A stretch of DNA of 64,000 nucleotides from Salvelinus alpinus (taxonomy: Eukaryota; Chordata; Actinopteri; Salmoniformes; Salmonidae), in the NCBI RefSeq assembly GCF_045679555.1, contig NC_092092.1, positions 10,602,690-10,666,689 on the forward strand, read 5' to 3'. The position numbers and the translations under genes were made by a program. The notes below the pieces were generated by a model. That model did not search any database. It saw nothing but the letters and a program-made list of their open reading frames with translations, and was not told the DNA's origin. Position 1 is the stretch's first letter. The number at the start of each line of letters is the position of its first letter. Positions 37,440 to 49,988 of this stretch are shown here, piece after piece.

Positions 37440-39228
37440 TTTCATTAAATGGGTTTTATTGGTTTACTCGGATCCCCATTAGCTTTTGCCGAAGCAGCAG
37501 CTATTCTTCCAGGGGCCAACACAACAAAAAAACACAACAAAACACTGATATACTGATAAACAAGAACAGTCACACAAATTTAAAATACAACGATATACAA
37601 ACAATATAACTAAACAATAATGTATGTGTACTACCTCTTCAACAAAAGAGTCCTAAGAAAACATTTTGTATGATCTCTTATAAATTACTTTAGGCCCAAC
37701 CTTTAGCACTTTGGCTTTCCTTGTTATTGCCACAATCTTATGGTCACTACAGCCAATCACTACAGCCAATTGCTTTGGAGCAAAGCTCTAGCAATAGTGA
37801 AGATATGATCAATACAAGTGGATGTCACAGCTCAAACACTATTGGAATATTGTGTTTGTAGATTGTGTGTGATAGAGTGTGTCTGTGTGCATGCGTTTGT
37901 CATTTCTCAGTTCCTATTGTTCCATGAGATGTTGTTTTAATATATTTTTGACAGTAATTTTGCTGTTTGCTTGAGTAATTGTAGATGACAATGCGATCAT
38001 GGCTCTGTACAATACTGTCTGTTGCTGTGAATTAGTTTTGGACATGGGGACTGTGAAGAGACCCCTGGTGGGATGTCTTGTGGGGCATGTATGGGTGTTT
38101 GAGCTCTATGTTATTTGATTATGCAGACAATGTGAAATTTTCATAACAGTAATATTTCTCATAAAAACTAGACGAGAAGCAGTTAATCTCTCGTCAACCC
38201 TCAAGTAGACTGGCATGCATGCTGTTGATATTAGTTTGTATGTGCAGTTAAGAGAAAGGTGTGCTGCACTGTTTTGAACCAGCTAGGTCTTTTTTTGCGG
38301 AACCTGACCATATTACCTGACAGTAATCAAGATGGGACAAGACCAGAGACCTAACAACGAGTGCAGTTGATTTGTGGTAAACAACACAGAACATCTTTTT
38401 ATAACAGACATACCCTTCCCCATCTTCACAACAACTTTGTCAGTATGACTTGACCATGATAATTGACCATCCAGTGGTATACCTAGGAGTTTAGCTTCCT
38501 CAACTTACTCAATGGTCACACCCTTTACACACAACTCCAGTTGAGGTTTAGATCTTAGAGAATGTTTGGAACCAAATACAACACTGTATTACTAATCACA
38601 CATTCTGATACTGACTGTAACTTCTTATTTAGAATTTCTGTGAACTCACTGGCTTTGGGTGATGACATGGAGAGTGTGGACTCATCCGCATACATAGTCA
38701 TTCTAGCTTCGTGTAAGACCAGTGGCAAATCATTTGTAAAAATAGAGAAGAGTAACGGCCCAAGGCAACTGCCCTGAAGGACACCACACTGTACATAGCT
38801 GATGTCAGAGAAGCTTCATTGAAGAACACTCTCTAGGTTCTATTGGATAAATATCTCTCCAAACATGTGATGATGGGTGATGCAAAGCTATAGCAAGTGA
38901 GCTTTTTCAATAACAATTTATGATCACTAACACCAAAGGCTGCACTGAAATCTAATAATAAAGCTCTGAATCAGTGCAGTACTAGTTGAGTGCCTTTCTT
39001 TATATGTGTGCTGAAAGTCAGTAGTTAACTTGTTCTCTGAAAAATAGCATTGTATTTGGTCAAACACAATTCTCCATCAGTTTACTAAGAACAGGCAGCA
39101 AACTGATTGGGCGGCAGTTAGAGCCAGCAAACAGTGCTTTACTATTTTTAGGCAGTGAAATTACTTTAGCTTCCTTCCATACCCGTGGACACACACTCTC
39201 CTTTAGTCTTTGGTTAAAGACATGGCGA
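37440..39228 (-). mobile_element. Decayed LINE with reverse transcriptase
   Basis: Minus-strand pieces NCRPISLLPVLSKLMEN (near 39125-39075), FGVSDHKLLLKKLTC (near 38935-38890) and GKGMSVIKRCSVLFTTNQL (near 38425-38370) are typical of a non-LTR reverse transcriptase and its C-terminal region. Many stops. The 3' UTR with AGCAGCTATTCTTCC in plus orientation resembles a fragment at 42940-43075. Confidence 0.75.
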
Positions 39229-39773
39229 TCATTGTCCCCATGTGCAGTTGCAAACCTTAGTCTGGCTTTTTTTATGGCGGTTTTGGAGCAGTGGCTTCTT
39301 CCTTGCTGAGCGGCATTTCAGGTTATGTCGATATAGGACTCGTTTTACTGTGGATATAGATACTTTTGTACCTGTTTCCCATGATGTCAAGGAAAGAGGC
39401 ACTGGGTTTGAAGGTAGGCCTTGAAATACATCCACAGATACACCTCCAATTGACTCAAATGATGTCAATTAGCCTATCAGAAGCTTCTAACGCCATGACA
39501 TAATTTTCTGGAATTTTCCAAGCTGTTTAAAGGCAGTCAACTTAGTGTACCGTATGTAAACTTCTAACCCACTGGAATTGTGATACAGTGAATTGTGTGA
39601 AATAATCTGTCTGTAAACAATTGTTGGAAAAATTACTTGTGTCATGCACAAAGTAGATGTCCTAACCGACTTGCCAAAACTATAGTTTGTTAACAAGAAA
39701 TGTGTGGAGTGGTTGAAAAACGAGTTTTAATGACTCCAACCTAAGTGTATGTAAACTTCTGACTTCAACTGTA
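39229..39773 (-). mobile_element. Truncated Sleeping Beauty-type Tc1 element
   Basis: The right end at 39773 carries GTAAACTTCTGACTTCAACTG and a full terminal repeat of about 230 bp. Minus-strand [16 protein letters not shown] and [14 protein letters not shown] (about 39370-39260) come from the transposase DNA-binding part. The region between repeat and ORF is deleted and the distal half is missing. Related to 58756-60391. Confidence 0.9.
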
Positions 39774-40136
39774 TGTGTACATTTATTTTGCAATGATCCC
39801 GCACGCAACATGGGCAGTGTGGTCAGCATGTAACTGGTCCTGCGCGGCCTGTGATCATCATAGAGGGGATCAGAAGGCACATCCATGTTCCAGAGAGTCT
39901 TAGCTTTCAGGAATGGGCTTATAATAGCTTATAGCTAAAACAGTTCAAACTTACTATTTTGCTATCAACATTGAAACAAGGTCAAATAACAGGAAGTTCT
40001 GCATAATTTCAACCACGCAATATATAGGTAACTGCCAAAATAATGGAAACACCAACATAAAGTGTCTTAATAGGGCCATCAGGATAGAAATGATTCACCA
40101 TAGGTTCAAGGTCATCACTCAAACAATGGCTGTATA

Positions 40137-40142
40137 TTTATT
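40137..40142 (-). promoter_or_regulatory. Possible polyadenylation signal of srgn
   Basis: First AATAAA on the minus strand past the srgn stop, about 610 nt away. Use uncertain. Confidence 0.3.
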
Positions 40143-40310
40143 GGAGTTTACCTCGCCCTCTAAGGGGTTAAATCTTCCCAAAAAATATGAGTGCGGAATG
40201 ATATAATATCAAATTGTGACAATTGTGGAAATTCTGAATAAAGTATTATGTTTGACAATATTTGAAGAGGGAAAGACTATCATATAGTATCTTATACATT
40301 TCATTGCCTA

Positions 40311-40335
40311 ACCCTTCTAACCCTAACCCTAACCC
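40311..40335 (-). repeat. Short interstitial telomere-like repeat
   Basis: CCCTAA-type units, about four with one variant. Too short to be a telomere remnant with certainty. Confidence 0.6.
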
Positions 40336-40752
40336 ATAAAACCACACGTTTTAAAACATGAAAAATATAATTTGCTGAGCTCAAAAATAAAGGCTACAGG
40401 TTAAATCTAATTAATTACATTCTTGCCAGGTATTCAAAATAAAAACACCCAAAAAAGCAATCGCTTTGGTTCCCATGGGAAATAACTAAACTGTGTAAAT
40501 GATGCTATAAATCCACTTACATTGCCCACACTTCAGTTACCTAAATGCAATCTTACACAGCCAAGCATCAATACCTGGGTCAAATAGATTGGTACTACTA
40601 CTTTCACAAGATGCAGATAGCATTGACCAGAAAATACAATAATTCAAATGGAAATTCCATTTTAAGGTGCTCATGGAATCATGAGAGGTTGCAAAATGCA
40701 TTTTACACAACTGGATTGACATCACAATTTCAATATTTAGCATTCTGGCAGG

Positions 40753-43700
40753 CTACAGGATCAGGTGATCCTCTTTCAATTCCTGAGCAGGAGGCAGAGC
40801 CTGATCCATGGTCATTTTCGGTGGGAAGACAAAGCCAGGGTAGTCAATCCCATCCACATCTGTGCTGCCCAACTGGTCGCCAGAGCCCTGCTCAGTGAAA
40901 AGGATTCCTGTGGCAGAACCCTCGTCTGACTGCTCCTCCGGCTCTGAGCCAGCCTCTTCCGGCACTCTGGAAGAAAAACAGAAGCACAGTATCGTTAGCC
41001 ATTACAGTCTACATCCTCTGAGCTCTTCCTGTGATTTTTCACTACAGAGCAGGCCTGGGAGTCTCTACACACCCATCCTCCCTGCTTTGTTTGTCTGAGA
41101 GCCTTGGATTGTATTAAGTTGAAGTCACAAAGCGTTTAACAAGAAAGGCTGAGTGTATGATAACTCTATAACCTTTCTTGCCAGAGAATATATTGTTGAA
41201 ACAGTGTCCAATCTTTTATTTTATCAACTTAAAGCAGCATTATGTAACTTTTTGGGCGACCCGACCAAATTTACATAGAAATGTGTGTTATAGAGCTGTC
41301 ATTCTCATTGAAAGCAAGTCTAAGAAGCAGTAGATATGTTTTATGTGCATTTTTTCTATGCTTCCCGCTCTTAAGTTTCATTTTTGTGTCTTTTACTTTC
41401 GGTTTTGTACACCAGCTGAAAATACAATATTTTTGGTTATGGAAAATATATTTCACAGCGGTTTAGAGTATACAATGATTCTCTACACTATACCTGCTTG
41501 TTTTGTCACATAAACTGAAATGAGGCGAACTATTACAATTTTAGCAACCAGGAAATGGCAAAGAGATTTCTACATAGTGCACATTAAAGTGAATGCGAAA
41601 ATAACCACATGTAGATGAATAATTTGTAAAACTTTACAAAGTTGCTCTGATACCTGTGAAGAAACACTTATTACTCCAGTCACTATATTGGATTCATATG
41701 TTGTTACATAGTAATTATTTAGGAAATGCTTTGTAATTGCATAAAATACAATGTTATTACTAACATAATAACAGCACTACTACACAGGTTTTATTAAAAT
41801 ACTGAAGCTTCTGTTTGCATGGTACTTTTAACAAGTGTAATACACAAAATCCATAATTTAACAGTGTATTCCTGACTTTTTGCCATTGTACTTTATTGTC
41901 GTATAAGGCAGGTTTTTATATTTCTTCATGGTAACAGGGAATTTATAACGATAATAACTTTTTCTGCAAACAACAGTATAAGGAAGAGGGTTTTGTGAGA
42001 TCCAACCCTTTTGGCTCTTAGTGTTTTTCTAACTGATACAATGTCTTGCTGAGGATTTTGACCACTAGAGGGGAAGTGGTGTCTTAGACCATGTGATAGC
42101 AAATGTTTAGCTTCCTCAATAGTGAAAACGTTGAACAAAGCGTTTAACAGAGCTGAGTGCATATTGTTATCTTCTGTCTGTCGTAATATAATGAGTGCAG
42201 AAATCACACATATATAATCAGATCATTTAAAATAGGTCGTAGTTTTAACACTGATCTTTCAGCAGGATAATCTAGAACCAAAGAGTAGGCCCACCGTGTG
42301 TAGTTTATACTAATAACAAGTCATCAAAGTGCTCTCTTTCTGTATGCTACCATCGCTCTCGGAATAAGACCGAATATCGGAGGCCATTCAAGTCACAGTA
42401 CGTACCTACCAGGCTGATTCTGTAATTAGTAACATTTCCTACAGGAAATTGTGAAGAGATTTTTTGAAAAGATTTTGGAAATGTTATTGCTTAAGTCGGG
42501 GTTTGTGACACAATTTGTCAATGTCCGTTATTGCAATCCTTTATGGAGACATCGCTCATCAAAAGCAATGGCGCAAAGAAGTTAAAGTTTGAACAATTCT
42601 GTCACAGTCTGTTCAATTCTGAAATTCATTAGCCCATAGAGCCTTGGTCTCCTGACAAATTGATCTGTGATGATGACATATACTTACATATCCTTTACGG
42701 CAATTGAAGGGAGTCTGTCAGGAGGCCCGGGCAAGTCCATCCAGGGACCCCTCTGTGTCTCACAGTTGGTATTCTTGGCGTCTGGACTGCACTTAACCCA
42801 CATATATCTGCCTTTTGCTGGAGTCCCTGTGTTTCGTAAAGGAATGACAATATATAAACATAACTCATTTGTGACAAAGGATCATTTGTCAACAATATTC
42901 CTATTGAATATGATATATGAAATATATGCTTTAAAACATTGGAATTTGATTAGGATCCCTGTTAGCTGTTGCGAAAGCAGCATCTACTCTTCCTGGGGTC
43001 CACACAAAACATTAAACATGATATAATACAGAACATTAATACATTCTGGAATGGCGCCCGAGACAGCGTTTTCCACCACCATTAAAAAAACATAAAATTA
43101 TGGAATTTCTCATAAAAGAATGGTGTCAAATCCCACCAATAGAGTTCCAGACAATTGTAGAATCTATGCCAAGATGCATTGAATCTGTTATGGCTCGTGG
43201 TGGTCCAATGCCCTATTAACACACTTTATATTGGTGTTTCCTTTATGTTGGCAGTTATCTGTTTCTGGAGGCTGATTTATAATGCCCGGGAATAATCAAT
43301 AGGCCTGAAAAGACTTCAAAGGACCTTGGAATGGTTTAGGAACAAGTCAAGGTAGCCCCCATCCCTAACACGGAACCCCAACCGGCTGCGCGCGTGCGCC
43401 ATCGTGCATAAATGTATTTTGTCCCCCCACACCAAACGCGATCACGACACGCAGGTTAAAATATCAAAACAAACTCTGAAGAGCGATCTGCGTCAGAAAT
43501 AGAACTGATTTCTATTTTAGCCCTTGGCAACACAGATGCTCGTTGGTGCGCGCAAGCAGTGTGGGTGCAATAATTGAATAACATAGATTTTGCGACGCGA
43601 GCGGTGTAGTCAGCCTGTAAGAGGAGTCTGGGAGTTTTGATATGAACAAGTGTGCTTGCTACCATTCTTCCTGACCAACAAAAATTATGTAACAGTATAA

Positions 43701-45050
43701 AACAACTTGTTTTGGGGGTATATTTTGACAACTTTCCAAAACATGTACTCTAAACTATTCTCGGTCTGGTCCGTATGTACCAAGCGTAGGGGTCTCAGAG
43801 TAGGGGTGTTGATTTGGGATCAGTTTTGCCTTTAAGATTATAATGGACAGAGAGCACCTGACCAGCACTCCTACTGTGAGAGGACCTGAGCAGCACTCCA
43901 ACTGTGAGAGGACCTGACCAGCACTCCAACTGTGAGAGGACCTGAGCAGCACTCCAACTGTGAGAGGACCTGAGCAGCACTCCAACTGTGAGAGGACCTG
44001 ACCAGCACTCCAACTGTGAGAGGACCTGAGCAGCACTCCAACTGTGAGAGGACCTGACCAGCACTCCAACTGTGAGAGGACCTGACCAGCACTCCAACTG
44101 TGAGAGGACCTGACCAGCACTCCAACTGTGAGAGGACCTGAGCAGCACTCCTACTGTGAGAGGACCTGAGCAGCACTCCTACTGTGAGAGGACCTGAGCA
44201 GCACTCCTACTGTGAGAGGACCTGAGCAGCACTCCTACTGTGAGAGGACCTGAGCAGCACACCTACTGTGAGACACTTTCCCATTTCTTGCTAGTAAACT
44301 TGTTCTTGCAATCTATGAGTACATTTTCCCTTTAGAAAAAACGAACAAACTAAATAGGTAGCCTACAGCTTTAGTTTTTGTTGGGCAGAATGGATATAGG
44401 CCTACTTATTTCGATTTTTTAACAGAAAACAAAGAAATACCTTATTCACACAAACTCACAGTGGCTACTCTGCATTTACACATTTAGCCTATATTATTAT
44501 TATTATAAGGCATTAAAATGTCTTCACAGTATGATGGCGGCCTACAATAGACTATGTCAATACTATGATCAAATTACACTTTCACTTATGCAACCATCCA
44601 TTTTATAAATGGCAGCTATGTTAATGGCAGGTCCAGTTATGAGCAACATGTGAATTGTTCTAACTTGTGGGGCATCAACCTTTTTCTTACTCGTACTCTA
44701 TTCTGGTAGTAAAACGTGTCCTCCTGTCAGAAAATACAGACCAATTCAAACAAAATAGTCAGTAACCTATAGGCTATTTTGTCAAGCGTGCCAGAAGACG
44801 TCAACTTGAAAGCAGACGCGCGGATAAATGTATCAATACGAATTACTCAACTTTAATGTTATTGTTAAAAATCCTTAACTATCCCTAATTACTTTTGTCA
44901 ATAGTTAAATATTCTAGTATCCTATATGTGGCTAATGCAAAAAGGTGATATAGCCTACTATTTATTTTAAAACTTACCATGTCCGTTATCTGCGAGAAAG
45001 AAGATGACAGCCAGTGTCAGACAGATCTTCGAATTCAGTAGTCCCTTCAT
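40753..45050 (-). CDS. srgn: Serglycin, proteoglycan core protein
   Basis: Three exons: 45050-44978, 42826-42688 and 40966-40753; all junctions are GT-AG and in phase, giving 141 aa (human 158). Residues 1-21 (MKGLLNSKICLTLAVIFFLA) form a signal peptide. Exon 2 has RYMWVKCSPDAKNTNCETQ, matching the conserved RYQWVRCNPDSNSANC of human serglycin with both cysteines. Exon 3 is acidic and ends EDHLIL. The protein carries glycosaminoglycan chains and packs proteases and mediators in secretory granules of blood cells. Here only one Ser-Gly (in EQGSGD) is seen instead of the tandem SG run of mammals. Intron 1 holds a 28-bp minisatellite. The GTG at 40965 is mid-exon, not a start. Confidence 0.93.
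42940..43075 (-). mobile_element. LINE 3' UTR fragment
   Basis: TAGCTGTTGCGAAAGCAGCA and TCTTCCTGGGGTCCACAC resemble the end of the LINE at 37440-39228. In srgn intron 1. Confidence 0.6.
43857..44272 (+). repeat. 28-bp minisatellite, 15 copies
   Basis: Unit GAGAGGACCTGAGCAGCACTCC plus 6 nt, repeated 15 times with two variable sites (GAGC/GACC and CCAAC/CCTAC). Since 28 is not a multiple of 3, long open frames appear in all minus frames; these are artefacts of a stop-free unit. Located in srgn intron 1. Confidence 0.95.
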
Positions 45051-45684
45051 TATTTTCGATGCTGTAATGAGGAGACGACAATATATGCTTTTAAGAATAA
45101 CCTTTGTGTGTGAATATTCTGAAAGTACACCTAATCGCACTGTTGAATACCCCTAAACCCTGCCCATTTATGCGTCATTGTTTCCTGAAAGCAGAAATTT
45201 TAGCAAGAAGTTTTACATCCGCAATGGAAAGTTCTTGTCTTCCATATCTGGCATGCCTACGTTCAGCGCATTTAGTTTGTAACAAAAAAAAAAAGATAAA
45301 CACAGTAGCTTAATCTGGAAATTCCACGGATATACAAATTGGTAGTCACACTTTAAAACTGCAATAGACCATCATATATTGATAGAAAATGACACATAGC
45401 CTAATTTGAATCAAGCGTTGGCCCAATAAATAGCCTAAATCCAATAGATGAAGTCCTAGATGAACAAATAAGATCTAAAACGTAAAACACTTAGTCTCTC
45501 TGTGTTTGGAGACATGGTATGCTATATCATCTCTCCAAAGGCTTATCATTGTCCCCCCCATTAATTTGCTGAAGGGAATTTTCAGCAAATGAATGAGCAG
45601 TATTTCACATTTGATTACCTTTGGCTAATTTCTCAAGAATTTTGAAGATATTATGAAAATTCTATGTATTGGTAAAGTGACTGT

Positions 45685-46236
45685 ATGCATACTATATATC
45701 TAACATATCTACTGCAGCCCTCATCCTCCACATACAACACCCGTTCTGACAGTCACATTCTGTTAAAGGTCCCCATAGCACACACATCCCTGGGTCGCTC
45801 CTCTTTTCAGTTCACTGCAGCTAGCGACTGGAAAGAGCTGCAACAAACATTCAAACTGGACAGTTTTATCTCAATCTCTTCATTCAAAGACTCAATCATG
45901 GACACTTTTACTGACAGTTGTGGCTGCTTTGTGTGATGTATTGTGTATTGTGCTGTTGTCTGTGCTCAATAATGTTTGTACCATGTTTTGTGCTGCTACC
46001 ATGTTGTGTTGCTACCATGCTGTGTTGTCATGTGTTGCTGCCTTGCTATGTTGTCTTAGGTCTTTCTTTATGTAGTGTTGTGTTGTCTCTCTTGTTGTGT
46101 GTGTTTTGTCCTATATTTATGCTGTAATTATTAATTTTTTAAATCCCAGGCCCCTGTCCCAGCAGGAGGCCTTTTGGTAGGCCGTCATTGTAAATAAGAA
46201 TGTGTTGACTGAATTGCCTAGTTAAATAAAGGTTAA
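45685..46236 (+). mobile_element. LINE 3' end, RSg-1-like
   Basis: The 83-codon frame (NTRSDSHILLKVPIAHTSLG, then DWKELQQTFKLDSF) matches the C-terminus of fish LINE ORF2. The tail has GGCCGTCATTGTAAATAAGA and TTGCCTAGTTAAATAAAGGT, also the 3' tail of HpaI-type SINEs in this window. Salmonid HpaI SINEs are known to share their tail with the RSg-1 LINE; assignment to that LINE is by this tail. Confidence 0.75.
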
Positions 46237-46645
46237 AAAAAAATTGGTAACAGGCGAAATGTTGAGGTGGGGTTACTGTCACTGTCTTGGATGTGGTTGG
46301 TATCGACCAAACAAATTACTCCTAGAAAACACCACACAACTTGGAAGAAAAGTGCATTTCAAACCATACTCAAAATACACAAGAGTGAGAATATTAGAAT
46401 TATATGGATCTGACAAGCAATGTAAGCACTTAATAGAAATTATAAGTACATTAATGAAAGAGTATTGCTCAATGTCAGCTGAGCTTTGCAAATTAAAATA
46501 CTGTGTTGGCTTAAAATACATGTCTTATTAACACATTTCCCAGTGTGCCTTTCGGCAAGTTGTATTATACTACATTGTAGTTAATTTACTTGTCAGAGAC
46601 CTGCAGTGTCTCCACTTGCATGGGTCTAATAGCTACCTTTTCAGC

Positions 46646-46728
46646 GGTGGGACTGGGTAACACGCTTCAGGAGAGCGGTCATGTGTGTTTGGGAGGCAGA
46701 GGTTGTGGGTTTGAATCTTGAATCTCGA
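46646..46728 (+). repeat. Unclassified tRNA-like repeat, copy 3
   Basis: Plus-strand copy of the family at 36541-36640: CGCTTCAGGAGAGCGGTCAT, GGGAGGCAGAGGTTGTGGG and B-box-like GGGTTTGAATCTT. Confidence 0.6.
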
Positions 46729-46789
46729 TATTAGCAAGCAACATGGTGTCCTTCATGCTTAAAATATGGATGTTTATTAATAATAGGCC

Positions 46790-46922
46790 CTTTAGCAGAC
46801 ACTTTTATCCAAAGCAACTTACAATCATGCATGCATTCTTTCTGCACGGGTGGTCCTGGTAATTGAACCCACTATCCTGATGTTGCAAGTGCCATGCTCT
46901 ACCAACTGAGCTACAGAGGACC
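46790..46922 (-). repeat. tRNA-derived SINE
   Basis: Reverse copy: head TCTACCAACTGAGCTACAGA (A-box region), B box GGTAATTGAACCCACTA, body CTTTTATCCAAAGCAACTTA. A pattern common in many fishes. Confidence 0.75.
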
Positions 46923-47210
46923 AACACTTCTCCAAAATGTTGAGTAAACTCAAAAAGTCTGTGGAACTAGTTACTTAAAGATCCTGAGTTGGGCAACATC
47001 GATTTTTTTTACAGTGTACTCTAGATTCTGATGATTGATCTCTGTCTTGTTAATTGGTCTCTTTAAAATCTTGTTTTGAAAAGGTGACGTGCATGTGTAT
47101 GAATGTTTCTTTTCAGCCAATGCGTAGTCGTAGATGTGAGATGGAACAGGAAGTGGGTTTATCGGGTGCTTTTATCTTTTCTCAGGAAATGACACTTCAG
47201 TTTCTTCACT

Positions 47211-47417
47211 GGCTTCATACTTTTGAAGCCAGCCATGTTATTCTTGAGATCAACACTTCTAACATGTTTAAGCCTTCATACTTTTGAAGCCAGCCAGCAA
47301 TAGAGGTGCCTGGCCTGGGGAACATACATAGCCTATGCAGTTTGTCTTAAGGGGGAAATGTGTTGATCTCAAGAATAACATGGCTTCAAAAGTATGAAGG
47401 CTTAAACATGTTAGAAG
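47211..47417. repeat. Rearranged inverted repeat
   Basis: Segment CTTCATACTTTTGAAGCC occurs twice (47213-47230 and 47274-47290) around CATGTTATTCTTGAGATCAA; the reverse complement of the joined blocks lies at 47360-47417. About 58 bp of inverted match, near-perfect. Between the arms is unique sequence. No ORF. Confidence 0.85.
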
Positions 47418-49982
47418 TTTTTAGTTCAAAGTGTAAGTGATCAATTCATACAAGAACAACTTGACTTTATTCACAATTTACTAACCTTGTCCTGATCCTG
47501 TTGCTGTCATAACCCCATTGCAGCAAGTCACCTGTTTTGTATTAGGTCGCCTGTTGGAGCAACTGTCAGTCATACTTATGGGTCTAAACATATGGCTCTG
47601 CCAAACTGTCCTTTTCATAAAAGACTGCACTGGAGACCCATCCTGATGTGCTGAGGAATCTCCTCTTTTTGCTTTTAGGCTCCATTACAGTCTACCCTTC
47701 AGCCATGTATCCCATGAAAACAAATTATACTGAAAAACTATTGGACTAACTTTACTGATACCACTATACATGTTATGACTGATAGTGAAGTGTCTGTTTT
47801 TGTTACTTGTACTCATGCTGTTGTTTTAGCTCATTGAGACAGTTTCCCAGACACAGATTAAGCTTAGTCCAGGACTAAAAAGCAAACTCAATGGACAATA
47901 TCCATCGAAAATAATTTTTGGTCTAGGACTAGGCTCAATCTGTGTCCACTGAAAACCACTCCATGTTGAGCACTCATGCATGCAAACAGAAGATTTTCTA
48001 GAGAAGGGTAGAAAGTTGAGACGTGAATGAGGTCATCTAGATTCTTTGCTGACTGTCTCTTTCTCAAATATCATTCAGAGTAAAATGCCCTAGCTGAGCA
48101 AAAACTGAAGTGTTTGATGACCTAGTAAATGAAATGCCTTAAATCATACATTGTTCTAGGGCAGGGACAAATCATTTTTCAACTGAATTATTGTTTATTT
48201 TATTTTTGTGGACACTGTTTTTGTTGAGTAAATTATATCAAATGTGCATTTTTTAAGCACAAAAAGAACGATTCTCCACCTTACCAAGGAAACATGTTTT
48301 TGCTTTAATAAAAATAAGTATTAGCTACTATTTTGAATGTTTTTAAAATAACAAGCATGCTCATCAGCTGTCTTGTCTGTCATCTCTCTTTAGCACAAAT
48401 GGAGAAAAGATCATTCCTCTTCATTGGGCTTATAAAGAGAGCGACTACACTGCCATTGTCAGGTTGAGGTTTCATCCTACAGCCAAGTCACACCAAGTGG
48501 AGCTAAATGTCTCCCACAGCCTCGTTGGCATCTTGCTCAGGAGAATTCACATGGTAACAAAAGCCTCATCCGGATGGTTTTGCATTCAAAGTATATTTAC
48601 AGAGCTGAAGTGGCAATAAATCTTGACACAGAGACACATTTATGCCTCTTAAAATGTAAACAATATAGGTCTGTAATTAAATCCTCCCAGCTCCTAAAAT
48701 GTACAATTATGTACATCTAAGTCACAGAGCTATTATATATTTTCCCATGTAAGTATGAATGTTACAATGTTCCTATGTTCCTATGTTTGTATGAATGTTA
48801 CAATAAAATGTTTATTTTATAAAAAACAAGTATTCATGGACATGATCATCAAACATTTGGGAACCTTTCAAAGGGGAACTAAGATGAATTTAAGTTTCTG
48901 CTGTATCCTTAGTAGCACTGAGCAATGATTGAGATACAAAACACTGTTTATCAATAGATAGACGCTGCTTAACAAAATTCTTCTTGGTAACTTGTCTGTG
49001 AGGAACTAATCATTTGGTAATAGATTAAGATTATCAGATGTTTTTATATTCAGCTATGAACACATTTATACATTCATACTTGAGTGAAGGTTTGATTATC
49101 TAAAAAACAATATATTAGTTTATAAATGAGGATGGGCGTGTGTATGCTTTTTCTTATCAGAGGAAAAGATTAAGTGATTCATACTAAGCATGGCCACATC
49201 TGCTAATACAGATAGCGGAAGGGTAATTTCCAATTACAGGCACAATCTGATATTTCATCAGCCTGGCCCTGCCACTTTGTTTGGTAAGCTAAGAGATGGG
49301 GTTGAGGAAATGTAACAACATTCAAAATTCATACACAGAGCTATAGACACAAAGACTGACAGTTCATGACATCAACATAATACCTTTTATATATACACTT
49401 TTTTTCAAAAAACTAAACTTGTTACAAAAACCTAAGCAATGGAGGAAGTGTCTTAGATTTGGGTTTATGATAGGGTAAGACATCTATGCTTGTACTAGCC
49501 TGAGAGCAATGGGTATATTTACATTTCAAATTAGTATAGTACTGACAATAAAGTAAAGTTAAAGTGAAGTAGCTAGATAAATAACTTCCGCTGTAACCTC
49601 TGCCCTGTACCCTCTGCCTGTGGATATTAATAATAAAAGCATTGCATGAATCTATCATCATATTTGAAGGTCTGATAAAATTGCTTTTGATAAAAGAATT
49701 TCATGCAATTCTATGTCAGAAGCCATTTGATGAGTAACAGCGCCCTCTTCAGTTTCTTTATAAGCCCTACTCTGACTCCGACGTGGCCCACACCGCTGTC
49801 TACTCTGACGCAGCAACATATCTGCTTGTATCTATGTATTAGAGTTCCGATTTGATACTGTGTTAAAAACACAATTGACACTTGCTGGACAAGAACACAT
49901 AGATCGTCATAATCAACTTAATTGTTCAAATTTACTTACACAATTATAATTTGAGAGACAAGTGAAAGTGATTTGCACTTTG
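47418..49982. other. Spacer between srgn and kifbp, no gene seen
   Basis: AT-rich, mostly unique-looking sequence. No ORF shows family resemblance. Confidence 0.4.
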
Positions 49983-49988
49983 TTTATT
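49983..49988 (-). promoter_or_regulatory. Candidate polyadenylation signal of kifbp
   Basis: AATAAA on the minus strand about 340 nt past the kifbp stop. Confidence 0.4.

Noticed and set aside
43755-44176. Three overlapping minus-strand open frames of 101-121 codons
   Set aside because: They arise from the stop-free 28-bp minisatellite unit read in three frames; no start context or homology.
43857-44272. Regular repeats as a CRISPR array
   Set aside because: The units are directly adjacent with no unique spacers, in a vertebrate genome.
45918-46127. Cysteine-rich 69-codon plus-strand frame
   Set aside because: It lies in the low-complexity TGTTGTG-rich 3' UTR of a LINE.
48400-48560. Possible small coding exon near a splice-like TTTAG
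   Set aside because: The frame (MEKRSFLFIGLIKRATTLPL) ends soon and matches no family I know.
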